Of a stretch of DNA of 24,810 nucleotides, positions 6,608 through 13,714 are shown piece by piece. The notes beneath the pieces are model-generated. The model was not told the origin of the DNA. It worked only from the letters and a program-made list of their open reading frames with translations, and searched no databases. The DNA comes from Clostridia bacterium (GTDB taxonomy: Bacteria > Bacillota > Clostridia > Christensenellales > Borkfalkiaceae). Within the stretch, counting starts at the first letter, position 1, and each line of letters starts with the position of its first letter. The stretch lies in the NCBI GenBank assembly GCA_900769545.1, contig CAAGGZ010000112.1, forward strand, positions 1-24,810. The letters are read 5' to 3'. A program made the position numbers and the translations under genes.

Positions 6608-6696
6608 AGGAATAGCCGAGCGGTCATAGTAAAGGCGAGTCGTGTAAGGAGCGAAGCGACGGAATAGCGAGTTTACGAGCGTCAAACCGTTTGGGT
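6608..6696 (+). pseudogene. Decayed tRNA-Ser-like fragment in the tRNA leader
   Basis: Bases 6608-6628 (AGGAATAGCCGAGCGGTCATA) nearly repeat the acceptor/D-arm start of the intact tRNA-Ser at 6720-6740, and 6684-6696 (AAACCGTTTGGGT) is identical to its anticodon-stem and variable-arm part at 6756-6768. In the fragment these two blocks are 40 bases further apart. The extra sequence contains a second GGAATAGCGAG, so more than one partial copy may be fused. There is no T arm or acceptor 3' strand, so it cannot make a tRNA. Confidence 0.6.
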
Positions 6697-6717
6697 AATA
6701 AAAAATTAAATAGATAT

Positions 6718-6806
6718 GCAGGAATATCGAAGCGGTCATAACGAGGCGGTCTTGAAAACCGTTTGGGTGAAAGCCCACGGGGGTTCGAATCCCTCTTCCT
6801 GCGCCA
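6718..6806 (+). tRNA. tRNA-Ser (anticodon UGA)
   Basis: An 89-nt class II tRNA. The acceptor stem GCAGGAA pairs with TTCCTGC (6796-6802), followed by discriminator G and an encoded CCA (6804-6806). The anticodon stem GCGGT/ACCGT encloses the loop CTTGAAA, so the anticodon is TGA and it reads UCA-type serine codons. The long variable arm (GGGTGAAAGCCC) and T loop TTCGAAT are intact. A consensus promoter lies upstream and a strong terminator starts at the last base. Confidence 0.95.
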
Positions 6807-6846
6807 CAAAGAAAAAGACGGAGTTGGTCTCCGTCTTTTTCTTTGT
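6806..6846 (+). terminator. Strong terminator hairpin after tRNA-Ser
   Basis: A perfect 18-bp stem (6806-6823 with 6829-6846) has a five-base loop and a T-rich 3' arm. It begins at the A of the tRNA CCA end. Confidence 0.85.
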
Positions 6847-6929
6847 CGTAAACAAGAGTAGAAAGAACGCCTGAATTATCGGGGGTTCGCGCGAGGAGCG
6901 AGAAACGAAAAGATAGAAAGTTTCACAAT

Positions 6930-6981
6930 GATGGCGAGCGACGACACTTTGGCGAAAGCCAATCTCCCTCTTCCTGCGCCA
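6930..6981 (+). pseudogene. Broken 3' half of a second tRNA-Ser
   Basis: Bases 6966-6981 (CCCTCTTCCTGCGCCA) are identical to the last 16 bases of the intact tRNA. Just before them TTTGGCGAAAGCCAA matches a tRNA-Ser variable arm, but the 5' strand of the T arm is missing and no acceptor 5' strand is found. It keeps its own terminator. Confidence 0.65.
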
Positions 6982-6984
6982 ACG

Positions 6985-7008
6985 AAGTGCCCATAAGGGC
7001 ACTTTTTT
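6985..7008 (+). terminator. Rho-independent terminator after the broken tRNA
   Basis: The stem AAGTGCCC/GGGCACTT with loop ATAA (arms 6985-6992 and 6997-7004) runs into six T at 7003-7008. Confidence 0.75.
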
Positions 7009-7105
7009 GTTGCCGCAGGAAGAAGACAGGAAGAAAGCCCGAAAGAACGGGGGCGCGCGAGGAGCACCGTTTCGTAATTGAGAATATATATTTTTTCTTT
7101 TCCTA

Positions 7106-7134
7106 TTGACGAATGTTGTATATTATGATATAAT
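7106..7134 (+). promoter_or_regulatory. Sigma-A promoter of the small membrane protein gene
   Basis: TTGACG (7106-7111) and TATAAT (7129-7134) are separated by 17 bases, 29 bases before the start codon. Confidence 0.75.
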
Positions 7135-7163
7135 GGTTAAGGAATTAATATGATGGAGGGCAT

Positions 7164-7607
7164 ATGTATTATCTAAGTCTTGTCTTTTTTATAATCTTTT
7201 GGTTAATTGTTTTAGATAATGCCATAAAAAGAATTGACATGCGAATTGAAATGAGAGAAAGACGACTTGTGAAAAATGAGCAAGGGATTCATGAGATTGG
7301 AGTTAAGCAAGTCGAAAATGGCAAAAGGAGTAAAAAGGTAAAAAGTACAAAGTTGATAAAATGGGCTATTCCTCGCTATAACTATGAACCTTTTCCGTAT
7401 ATTATGTATAAACAGTATTCCGGACAGCGTAATGATAATGAGTTTTATTTGACAACTATAGTTATTTCGTGTATTCATTATATTGTTGGCATTGTTTTGT
7501 TTTTTTGGGGACTGATTATTAAGGGGTTTAAGCTACCATTTATTTTTTTGATTTTAGAGTGTCTTTTTCTAGCTCTAATTGAATTGTATTATGTAATGAA
7601 GAAGTGA
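7164..7607 (+). CDS. Small membrane protein of unknown function
   Basis: A 147-residue protein with a GGAGGG site just before the ATG. It has one N-terminal hydrophobic helix (2-17), a strongly basic cytoplasmic-type stretch (21-70, many Lys and Arg) and two C-terminal helices (95-119 and 123-144). No family is recognised. It has its own promoter, and its base composition is more AT-rich than the housekeeping genes, in keeping with accessory DNA between a tRNA and a surface protein fragment. Confidence 0.6.
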   Translation: MYYLSLVFFIIFWLIVLDNAIKRIDMRIEMRERRLVKNEQGIHEIGVKQVENGKRSKKVKSTKLIKWAIPRYNYEPFPYIMYKQYSGQRNDNEFYLTTIVISCIHYIVGIVLFFWGLIIKGFKLPFIFLILECLFLALIELYYVMKK

Positions 7608-7630
7608 TTTTGAAGAGTTAGAAAAAATAA

Positions 7631-7963
7631 TGCCTAGACAAGAATTGTTGTTTAATTTGTAAGGAGGAACAAGCTCGCGTAGATGGCATAGTAATTGAAA
7701 ACTGTACGGTAAATTCCAGTATGGATATTACGGTAACGCATAAAAACATTGGCAGTCATAATATAAGCGGCGTTGCTGGATTGGTTGGTTATTCGCTTGA
7801 TACGTATGCGGAAAATGTAATAGTAGATTGTGTTATTGAGTATTCGGCTAACAGTTATGATTGGGGTGAAATAGGACAAGGATATTTCTATCTTAAGGGA
7901 ACAGTTACACGAATGGATGTAAATGAATATAACGATATTAACGTAACCAAAACAGAAAAATAA
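7631..7963 (+). pseudogene. C-terminal fragment of a GLUG-repeat surface protein
   Basis: The frame is open from 7631 to the TAA at 7961-7963. Recognisable sequence starts near 7680 with GIVIENCTVNSS, then ISGVAGLVGY (a GLUG-type motif) and a beta-strand-rich end. GLUG repeats occur in long exported adhesin-like proteins. No usable start follows the AAGGAGG at 7661-7667 in this frame; the first ATG (7721) lies inside the repeat and lacks a ribosome binding site. It is therefore probably the 3' remnant of a larger gene. A short expressed protein from 7721 cannot be excluded. Confidence 0.55.
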
Positions 7964-7968
7964 AAACA

Positions 7969-7995
7969 ACGGCGAAGCCAGATTGGCTTCGCCGT
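7969..7995. terminator. Bidirectional terminator
   Basis: A perfect 12-bp stem (7969-7980 with 7984-7995, ACGGCGAAGCCA and complement) has a three-base loop, A-rich DNA on the left and T-rich DNA on the right. It serves the GLUG fragment and the convergent RHH gene. Confidence 0.8.
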
Positions 7996-8000
7996 ATTTC

Positions 8001-8204
8001 TTATTCAATATCCAATTCGGGCGGAACGTCGATTTCATCGGAAACGTATTTTCCGTTTTTCTTGCGTTGACGGACGCATTCCGATAAGAGATACTCGATC
8101 TGTCCGTTTACCGAACGAAAGTCGTCCTCTGCCCAAGCGGCAATCGCCTCGTAGAGCTTTGGCGATAAGCGTAAGGGAACTTGTTTTTTCTGATTTTCGT
8201 TCAT
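8001..8204 (-). CDS. Ribbon-helix-helix (Arc-type) DNA-binding protein
   Basis: A 67-residue protein. The first strand QVPLRLSPKLYEAIAAWAE and the following helix (VNGQIEYLLSECVRQRKK) form an Arc/MetJ-like ribbon-helix-helix, which would dimerise and contact DNA through the QVPLRL strand. The C-terminal tail is acidic. It starts 28 bases after the stop of the SPFH gene and has an AAGGA site eight bases upstream, so the two are one operon. A dyad covers the -10 box of the operon promoter, and autoregulation by this protein is a reasonable guess but not shown. No toxin-like partner is present, so it is probably not an antitoxin. Confidence 0.8.
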   Translation of the reverse strand: MNENQKKQVPLRLSPKLYEAIAAWAEDDFRSVNGQIEYLLSECVRQRKKNGKYVSDEIDVPPELDIE

Positions 8205-8232
8205 GTAAATACCGTCCTTAAAAATGTTTCAT

Positions 8233-9264
8233 TTAGTACAAAGAGCCTGTGTTGACAATGGGCTGCGCGTCGTGGTTGCCGCAAAGCACCACTAACAAGT
8301 TGGATACCATTGCCGCTTTTCTTTCTTCATCGAGCTGCACGTGTCCGCCGTCGTTAAGGCGTTCGAGCGCCATTTCTACCATTCCCACAGCGCCGTCAAC
8401 AATCATTTTTCTTGCGTCGATGATTGCCGAAGCCTGCTGACGTTGTAACATAACCGCTGCAATTTCAGGGGCGTAGGCAAGATAGGTGATGCGCGCTTCG
8501 ATAATCTCAATTCCTGCTTCGTCTACACGTTTTTGAATCTCGTCACGAATACGCGAAGCAACAACCTCGGAAGAGCCTCTAAGGCTGCCGTCGTCTTCGA
8601 TACCGTCACCGGTTGTGTCGATACCGGGAGCCACGTCATAGGGGTAGATACGCACGATGTTTCTCAATGCGCTGTCGCACTGCAAGGATAAATATTCCTT
8701 GTAATTATCTACGTTGAATACTGCCTTTGCTGTGTCTACGACTTTCCACATAACCGCAATACCGATTTCTACGGGGTTGCCCAAGCAATCGTTGATTTTT
8801 TGACGGTTATTGTTGAGCGTCATAATTTTCAATGAAATCTTTTTATTTTCAATGTTTCCAAAAGGATTGCTTGTTGTCGAATCTAAAGCCGAAGCTGCTT
8901 TATGCGTCACGTCGCCGCTCTGGTTTAATTTGGTTTTTGCGGCAGGGTTAATGGCGGAACAGAAAGGATTGATGGCGTAAAAGCCTTCGCCTTTTAACGT
9001 GCCGATGTATTTCCCGAATAAAGTCAAAACAAGTGCTTCTTGCGGTTTTAATACGCGTAAGCCTACCAATGGAATCCATGCTACGCACAGAAGGACCATA
9101 GAGCCGATGGCAAGTATATTACCGAGCAGTGAAGGGAAGCCGTTGGTTGATTCCGAGAGGATAATACCGCCTGCCGTACCTGCAACGAAGAGGAGCTCCA
9201 AAAGTATACATACGATGAGCGTGCGCATACCGTGTTTTTTGTTGGTTAAGATAATTTCTTCCAT
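8233..9264 (-). CDS. SPFH/band-7 domain membrane protein
   Basis: A 343-residue protein with AGGAGG five bases before the ATG. Two helices (about 14-37 and 46-67) anchor it in the membrane. Residues about 68-300 form an SPFH (stomatin/prohibitin) domain: VLKPQEALVLTLFGKYIGTL opens it, and the later RIRDEIQKRVDEAGIEIIEARITYL followed by QRQQASAIIDAR is typical of the end. Members assemble oligomeric membrane microdomain scaffolds and often assist protease or membrane-stress functions; the partner here is unknown. The C-terminus lacks a long flotillin coiled coil. It is the first gene of an operon with the RHH protein. Confidence 0.88.
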   Translation of the reverse strand: MEEIILTNKKHGMRTLIVCILLELLFVAGTAGGIILSESTNGFPSLLGNILAIGSMVLLCVAWIPLVGLRVLKPQEALVLTLFGKYIGTLKGEGFYAINPFCSAINPAAKTKLNQSGDVTHKAASALDSTTSNPFGNIENKKISLKIMTLNNNRQKINDCLGNPVEIGIAVMWKVVDTAKAVFNVDNYKEYLSLQCDSALRNIVRIYPYDVAPGIDTTGDGIEDDGSLRGSSEVVASRIRDEIQKRVDEAGIEIIEARITYLAYAPEIAAVMLQRQQASAIIDARKMIVDGAVGMVEMALERLNDGGHVQLDEERKAAMVSNLLVVLCGNHDAQPIVNTGSLY

Positions 9265-9282
9265 AAAAACCTCCTATATGGA

Positions 9283-9323
9283 TGTGATATAAAAATGATA
9301 TCACACATTTAGGAGTTTGTCAA
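9283..9323 (-). promoter_or_regulatory. SPFH operon promoter overlapped by a dyad operator
   Basis: On the minus strand TTGACA (9318-9323) and TATCAT (9295-9300) are spaced by 17 bases. A perfect 8-bp inverted repeat, TGTGATAT/ATATCACA (9283-9290 and 9298-9305), overlaps the -10 box and start region, where a bound protein would block polymerase. Confidence 0.65.
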
Positions 9324-9401
9324 GAGGAAAAGAGAAAAAATATGCGGAATTGATTGCGCAGTGAACAATTCACATTGGAGCCCGTCAACAATGCACGAAA
9401 T

Positions 9402-11291
9402 TTATATCAACGTTTCGTATTCGGCGTATAATTCGTCCAATTTGGTTTTGATTTCTTCCAAACGATTGCATTTTTCCGTTAAAAGGGCAAAATTCCCTGT
9501 AACTTCGGGTAAAGCAAGCGAGGCGTTGATTTCCTCGTTTTCAGCTTCGAGCGCAGAGATTTCGGCTTCTATCTTTTTTATACGCGTTTGCCTTCTTGCG
9601 TCGGCGGCGCGTTCTTCCTTGCTGCGATAATGCCCGTCCTTTTTGTCGTTTTTTGTCGAAACGGAGGGGGCAGGTATTTGTTGAGCGCTTTCTTTTAGCG
9701 TATTTTTATATACAGTAAATTGGTCGTAGGAGCCGACAAATTCATTGGCTTTGCCGTTTTCCAGCTCCAAAATCTTCCCTGCAAGCGCGCGGATAAAGTA
9801 TCTATCGTGCGAAACGAACAAAACGGTACCGTCAAACTCTTTTAAAGCCGCTTCAAGGCTTTCTCTTGCAGGCAAGTCGAGGTGGTTGGTCGGTTCGTCT
9901 AAGATAAGCGTATTGCCGTTTTCACATTCAAATACAGCCAAAGCAAGTTTTGCGCGCTCCCCACCAGACAACATACGAACCTTTTTGTCGATGTCTTCCG
10001 CTTCCAATTTCGCCTGCGCGAGAATGTTGCGGATTTTTGTTTGCTCCCACGTGACGTGTCTGCCCCAGAGCTCTTCTAAAACGGAGTTGTTGGGGTCAAG
10101 GTTGGCGTTTTCTTGGTCGTAACAGGCAATTTTGACAAATCTGCCAAACTGAATGGCAGGATTTTTGCCCTTGACGATTTCTTTGATGAGGGTGGACTTT
10201 CCCGTGCCGTTATCGCCTACTACGGCGCATTTTTCGCCGCGCATAAGAGTGAATGAAGCGTTTTCAAGCAAGACCTTTTCGCCTGCCGTCAGCTTTAAGC
10301 CGTTGATATCCAATACCTTTTCGTACGGTCTGTCCGTGTAGGTGAATTGAAAACGAGGGGGCGTAGGGGGGAGACTCGGCTTTTCGATGAGCTCCATTTT
10401 TTCGAGCGCTTTTCTGCGCGACTGCGCCATTTTCGTAGTGGACGCGCGGACAAGGTTTCTATCCACGTAGTCCTGCATGTGCGCGCGCTCTTCCTGTTGT
10501 TTTTCGTATTCTTTTAAGATATGAGCGGTCTTTTCCGCTTTTAAAACCTTGTATTTGGTGTAATTGCCCTTAAAAATACAAAGCTTTTTGTTTTCTATTT
10601 CATAAATCTGCGTGACGAGCTTATCCAAGAAATATCTATCGTGCGAGACGGTAAGGATTGCGCCCTTGTAGGTGGATAAGTAATCTTCCAGCCAAAAGAG
10701 CGTTTTCATATCCAGGTGGTTGGTTGGCTCGTCCAAAATCAAGAGCTCGGGGTATTCCAACAAAAGTCGGCAAAGTTTGAGCCTTGTTTTTTCACCGCCT
10801 GACATAGTGGAGATGGGCTGGTCGTAGACGCTTTCAAAGCCCATACCGTTGAGCACGGTGCGGATTTTTACCTCATAATTATAGCTGTCTCTTGCGGCAA
10901 TCTGTTTATTTAAAGATTCGTATTTTGCGGACAGAGCTCGATATTCTGCCGAGTTTTCCTCGCAGAGAGAAATTTTTTCCTCTGTTTCGCGGAGCGCGGC
11001 AACCGCGCGAATATCCTCTCGGAAGATTTCACGCATTTCTTCAAATACAGTGTTGGAGGAATCGTAACCGCCGTTTTGGGCGAGATAGCCGATACGGATT
11101 CCGTTTTTCTTGAATAAAATGCCGCTTTCGGGCTCTAACTCGGATAAAATCAAACGGATAAGGGTGGTTTTTCCTTCGCCGTTTGCGCCGATAAGCCCGA
11201 TACGTTCGCTTTCGGACAAGACAAAACAGACGTTTTCGAGAAGCGAACCGCCGTTGAAACCAAAGTTTAAATTGTCTGCGGAAATCAACAT
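9402..11291 (-). CDS. ABC-F family ATPase
   Basis: A 629-residue soluble protein with two ABC domains and no membrane segment. The first has GANGEGKT (Lys41), signature MSGGE (about 163-167) and LILDEPTNHLD (about 184-194); the second has GDNGTGKS (about 359-366), LSGGE (441-445) and another LILDEPTNHLD (462-472). The 70-residue linker between them carries the arginine-rich SRRKALEKME segment typical of the ribosome-binding linker. A C-terminal extension (about 545-629) forms a charged coiled coil, as in Uup/YdiF-type proteins. ABC-F proteins act at the ribosomal E site in translation or antibiotic protection; nothing here shows resistance. The ATG at 11291 is preferred to a GTG at 11327 because GAGG stands at the right distance. 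Confidence 0.92.
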   Translation of the reverse strand: MLISADNLNFGFNGGSLLENVCFVLSESERIGLIGANGEGKTTLIRLILSELEPESGILFKKNGIRIGYLAQNGGYDSSNTVFEEMREIFREDIRAVAALRETEEKISLCEENSAEYRALSAKYESLNKQIAARDSYNYEVKIRTVLNGMGFESVYDQPISTMSGGEKTRLKLCRLLLEYPELLILDEPTNHLDMKTLFWLEDYLSTYKGAILTVSHDRYFLDKLVTQIYEIENKKLCIFKGNYTKYKVLKAEKTAHILKEYEKQQEERAHMQDYVDRNLVRASTTKMAQSRRKALEKMELIEKPSLPPTPPRFQFTYTDRPYEKVLDINGLKLTAGEKVLLENASFTLMRGEKCAVVGDNGTGKSTLIKEIVKGKNPAIQFGRFVKIACYDQENANLDPNNSVLEELWGRHVTWEQTKIRNILAQAKLEAEDIDKKVRMLSGGERAKLALAVFECENGNTLILDEPTNHLDLPARESLEAALKEFDGTVLFVSHDRYFIRALAGKILELENGKANEFVGSYDQFTVYKNTLKESAQQIPAPSVSTKNDKKDGHYRSKEERAADARRQTRIKKIEAEISALEAENEEINASLALPEVTGNFALLTEKCNRLEEIKTKLDELYAEYETLI

Positions 11292-11339
11292 AGGCGACCT
11301 CACTGCATAGAAATACTTTTCGTCCACAAACTAAAGAGT

Positions 11340-11468
11340 ATGAACGATAAAAAAAGGCTGTTAAAAATCAAAAAAATGGAAACGCAGTTGCTTTCCGCTA
11401 CACCCAAACAGGCAGGAAAATTGGCGAAGAAAATCGTCAAAGAAAAAGCCAAAGCAAGCGAGCGTTAA
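11340..11468 (+). CDS. Possible 42-residue lysine-rich protein
   Basis: An ATG at 11340 opens a 42-codon frame (MNDKKRLLKIKKME... to ...KEKAKASER) ending in TAA at 11466-11468. It is highly basic and predicted helical. The only ribosome-binding candidate is a poorly spaced AAAGAG. It fits exactly between the divergent ABC-F start and the convergent radical SAM gene and shares the TTAA at its end with the latter's stop codon. The complete filling of the gap is the best argument for it; comparative evidence is missing. Confidence 0.35.
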   Translation: MNDKKRLLKIKKMETQLLSATPKQAGKLAKKIVKEKAKASER

Positions 11469-12346
11469 AAATCCCAATTCGGGATATATTGTTGACTGCT
11501 GGAGTTACGTTCCTGCATGAACAGGTTGGAAATGCCAAGCTCCAATGCGGTATCCGCAACGGCGTCGTATTCCCTTGCCGTAATGGGACGGGATAGCTCC
11601 TTTTTGTCGCCGATTTCACCAAAGGGCGTGTATTGGCTCATAAGACTTAAATAGGTGGGGGGGGGGAGCTCGTTTTTAAACCATTTGAGAATGGTTTTGG
11701 AATCCCCTGTGCAGAGCGGCATAACGAGATGGCGCACAATGCAGCCAGAGAGCATTTTTCCGTCCTCTCGCATACGAAGGGGCTTTTTTGCCATAAACGC
11801 AATCGCTTCGGACGCAACGTCGAAATAATCGGGCTTTCCAAGATAGCGTTTGGAAAGCGTGGACGAATAAAATTTTATATCGGGAAGATAAATATTGATA
11901 TAGGGGTCAATTTGTTCAAGCGTTTGGATTTTTTCGTAACTGCTTGTGTTATAGACCACGGGAATTTTGGGCTGATGGAGCTCAAACGCCCGTACCAGGT
12001 ATGGGATGAGATGAGAGGGAGTGACCAAGGACACGTTCTCCGCGCCCATATCTTCCAGCTCCTTAAAAATGTCCGCAAGCTGCTCAGGCGTAATTTCTTT
12101 CCCACGTTTTGCGCGAGAAACCTCGTAGTTTTGACAAAATACGCAACGCAGGTTGCAACCGCAGAAAAAAATTGTGCCGCTCCCGTTTTTGAAAGAGATA
12201 CAGGGCTCTTCAAAGGGATGCAGGTAGTATTTTGCAATCCTGAGCCCGTCTGCTCCGCAAGCGCCGACGCTTTCGAGGCGGTTTACGCCGCATTCCACGG
12301 GGCAAAGTTTACAATTTTGTAATTGCGAAAGTAATGCATTTGTCAT
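11465..12346 (-). CDS. Radical SAM protein, PflX-like (COG1313)
   Basis: A 293-residue radical SAM enzyme related to pyruvate formate-lyase activating enzymes. The cluster motif CNLRCVFC (Cys64, Cys68, Cys71, C-x3-C-x2-C) is preceded by an N-terminal cysteine group (NCKLCPVECGVNR, and Cys30) typical of the PflX subgroup. The partial TIM barrel follows, with SLVTPSHLIPYL and PVVYNTSSYE. The substrate of this subgroup is not established, and no glycyl-radical enzyme is encoded nearby. The ATG at 12346 matches the start of the family; its ribosome binding site is weak, and the promoter lies so close that the message may be nearly leaderless. Confidence 0.88.
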   Translation of the reverse strand: MTNALLSQLQNCKLCPVECGVNRLESVGACGADGLRIAKYYLHPFEEPCISFKNGSGTIFFCGCNLRCVFCQNYEVSRAKRGKEITPEQLADIFKELEDMGAENVSLVTPSHLIPYLVRAFELHQPKIPVVYNTSSYEKIQTLEQIDPYINIYLPDIKFYSSTLSKRYLGKPDYFDVASEAIAFMAKKPLRMREDGKMLSGCIVRHLVMPLCTGDSKTILKWFKNELPPPTYLSLMSQYTPFGEIGDKKELSRPITAREYDAVADTALELGISNLFMQERNSSSQQYIPNWDF

Positions 12347-12355
12347 AACTTCTTC

Positions 12356-12384
12356 ATTATACCACGAATAATTTTTTTTTGCAA
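12356..12384 (-). promoter_or_regulatory. Promoter of the radical SAM gene
   Basis: On the minus strand TTGCAA (12379-12384) and TATAAT (12356-12361) are spaced by 17 bases. The -10 box ends only nine bases before the start codon. Confidence 0.7.
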
Positions 12385-12409
12385 GCGTGTGCGCGTTACT
12401 CAGAATAAG

Positions 12410-12438
12410 TTGACAAAGATAAAAAAAAGGGCTATAAT
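12410..12438 (+). promoter_or_regulatory. Perfect consensus promoter of metK
   Basis: TTGACA (12410-12415) and TATAAT (12433-12438) with a 17-base spacer, giving a leader of about 100 bases before metK. Confidence 0.85.
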
Positions 12439-12442
12439 GATA

Positions 12443-12518
12443 TTCCCGAAGTGAAAATTCGACAAAAATCGAGATTCCGAGTGGGAACTTCATCGCAAAT
12501 CCCAAGCGCGATGATGAA
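12443..12518 (+). promoter_or_regulatory. Structured metK leader with competing dyads
   Basis: TTCCC (12443-12447) can pair with GGGAA (12483-12487), while GAAGT just after it (12448-12452) can pair with ACTTC (12487-12491); the two crossing pairings overlap at one base. A short TTCGA/TCGAG stem lies inside. A 7-bp hairpin, TCATCGC/GCGATGA (12490-12496 with 12508-12514), follows and competes with the second pairing. I see no match to the SAM-I box core. The expected transcription start is near 12445, so the first arm may be only partly in the RNA. Confidence 0.35.
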
Positions 12519-12543
12519 CTATGTTAAAAAGAGGATTTTTTAC

Positions 12544-13707
12544 ATGAAAAAGTTTTTTACCAGTGAAAGCGTCACAGAAGGACATCCCGACAAGGTATGC
12601 GATAACATTTCCGACGGGCTGTTGGACGCAATTTTAGCGCAAGACCCCTATGCTCGCGCGGCAATCGAGTGCGCGGCGGCGTTTGATACGTTGCTCATTA
12701 TGGGCGAAGTAACGACGACGGCAGAGGTCGATTATGAAGGCAAAGCAAGAGAAATTATCAAAGAAATCGGCTACGATTTCGGTACCTTCTCTTATGACAA
12801 GTGCAAGATTATTACGGCGATTCATCAGCAGTCTCCCGATATTGCCATGGGTGTAAACGCTTCCCTTGAGAAAAAGACGGACGGCGGTGACGTGGAAGAC
12901 CAGCTCGGCGCAGGCGACCAGGGTATGATGTTTGGGTATGCTTGCCGCGAGACTAAGGAATTGATGCCATTGACGCTGTCGCTTTCCCATCGTTTGGCAA
13001 AGCGTCTTACGGACGTAAGAAAGAGCGGTCAGCTTTCCTATCTTCGCCCCGACGGAAAGACGCAGGTGACGGTGGAATACGAGGACGGTGTGGCAAAGCG
13101 TGTGGATACGGTGGTCGTTTCTACGCAGCACGACGCAGTTGTTTCTCAGGAGCAAATCCGCGAGGATATGATTAAATGTGTCATCAATGAGATTGTCCCT
13201 GCGGAGCTTATGGATGAAAATACGAAAATTTACGTCAATCCAACGGGTAGATTTGAAATCGGTGGGCCGGAAGGCGACAGCGGTTTGACGGGCAGAAAGA
13301 TTATCGTTGATACTTACGGCGGCAGATGCGCGCACGGCGGCGGCGCATTCTCGGGGAAAGACCCTACGAAAGTGGACAGAAGCGCGGCGTATTATTGCCG
13401 CTATATTGCGAAAAATATCGTTGCGGCAGGGCTTGCGGACGAAGTGGAAATTCAGGTTGCGTATGCAATCGGCGTGGCGAAACCCGTTTCCGTATTCGTA
13501 GACAGCCACGGTACGGGCAAGGTGGCAGATGACCGTTTGGTGGAAATTATCAAAACGGAGTTCGATTTAAGACCGTATGCAATCATTCGCAATTTGGAGC
13601 TCAGAAATCCCGTGTTCAAAAAGACGGCGGCTTATGGGCATTTCGGCTATAAAGGCTTCTCTTGGGAACGCACGGACAAAGCGGAAAATTTGAAAAAATA
13701 TTTATAA
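12544..13707 (+). CDS. metK: S-adenosylmethionine synthetase
   Basis: A 387-residue cytoplasmic enzyme that makes SAM from methionine and ATP. The ATG at 12544 matches the family N-terminus (MKKFFTSESVTEGHPDKVCD, with the active-site His14 and Asp16) and follows AGAGGA at about eight bases. Further hallmarks are GAGDQGMMFGYA (ATP binding) and the glycine-rich GGGAFSGKDPTKVDRSAAY loop with its lysine and aspartate. Length is normal. It has its own consensus promoter and terminator. It supplies the cofactor used by the divergent radical SAM enzyme, though that proximity may be chance. Confidence 0.97.
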   Translation: MKKFFTSESVTEGHPDKVCDNISDGLLDAILAQDPYARAAIECAAAFDTLLIMGEVTTTAEVDYEGKAREIIKEIGYDFGTFSYDKCKIITAIHQQSPDIAMGVNASLEKKTDGGDVEDQLGAGDQGMMFGYACRETKELMPLTLSLSHRLAKRLTDVRKSGQLSYLRPDGKTQVTVEYEDGVAKRVDTVVVSTQHDAVVSQEQIREDMIKCVINEIVPAELMDENTKIYVNPTGRFEIGGPEGDSGLTGRKIIVDTYGGRCAHGGGAFSGKDPTKVDRSAAYYCRYIAKNIVAAGLADEVEIQVAYAIGVAKPVSVFVDSHGTGKVADDRLVEIIKTEFDLRPYAIIRNLELRNPVFKKTAAYGHFGYKGFSWERTDKAENLKKYL

Positions 13708-13714
13708 AAACGAA

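Larger units (their letters stand above)
6880..7065 (+). repeat. Diverged tandem copies of the tRNA trailer region
   Basis: CGGGGG-(TT)-CGCGCGAGGAGC occurs at 6880-6899 and, lacking two T, at 7048-7065. The 168-base offset is close to the 175-base offset between the intact and broken tRNA 3' ends. Together they indicate an old tandem duplication of a cassette made of tRNA, terminator and trailer. The stretch 6847-7105 otherwise holds no gene. Confidence 0.55.

Noticed and set aside
6581..7067. Several minus-strand frames over the tRNA-Ser region with RDSNPRG- or EEGFEPP-like sequence
   Set aside because: These are the well-known false translations of the complement of tRNA-Ser genes and their repeats.
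8001..9264. Toxin-antitoxin pair
   Set aside because: The RHH protein looks like an antitoxin, but its operon partner is a 343-residue SPFH membrane protein, not a small toxin.
12445..12543. Classical SAM-I (S-box) riboswitch before metK
   Set aside because: The characteristic conserved core and the terminator stem are missing; only short competing dyads are seen.
12634..13509. Minus-strand open frame of 291 codons opposite metK
   Set aside because: metK is certain from its motifs; the antisense frame has no start signal or recognisable domain.
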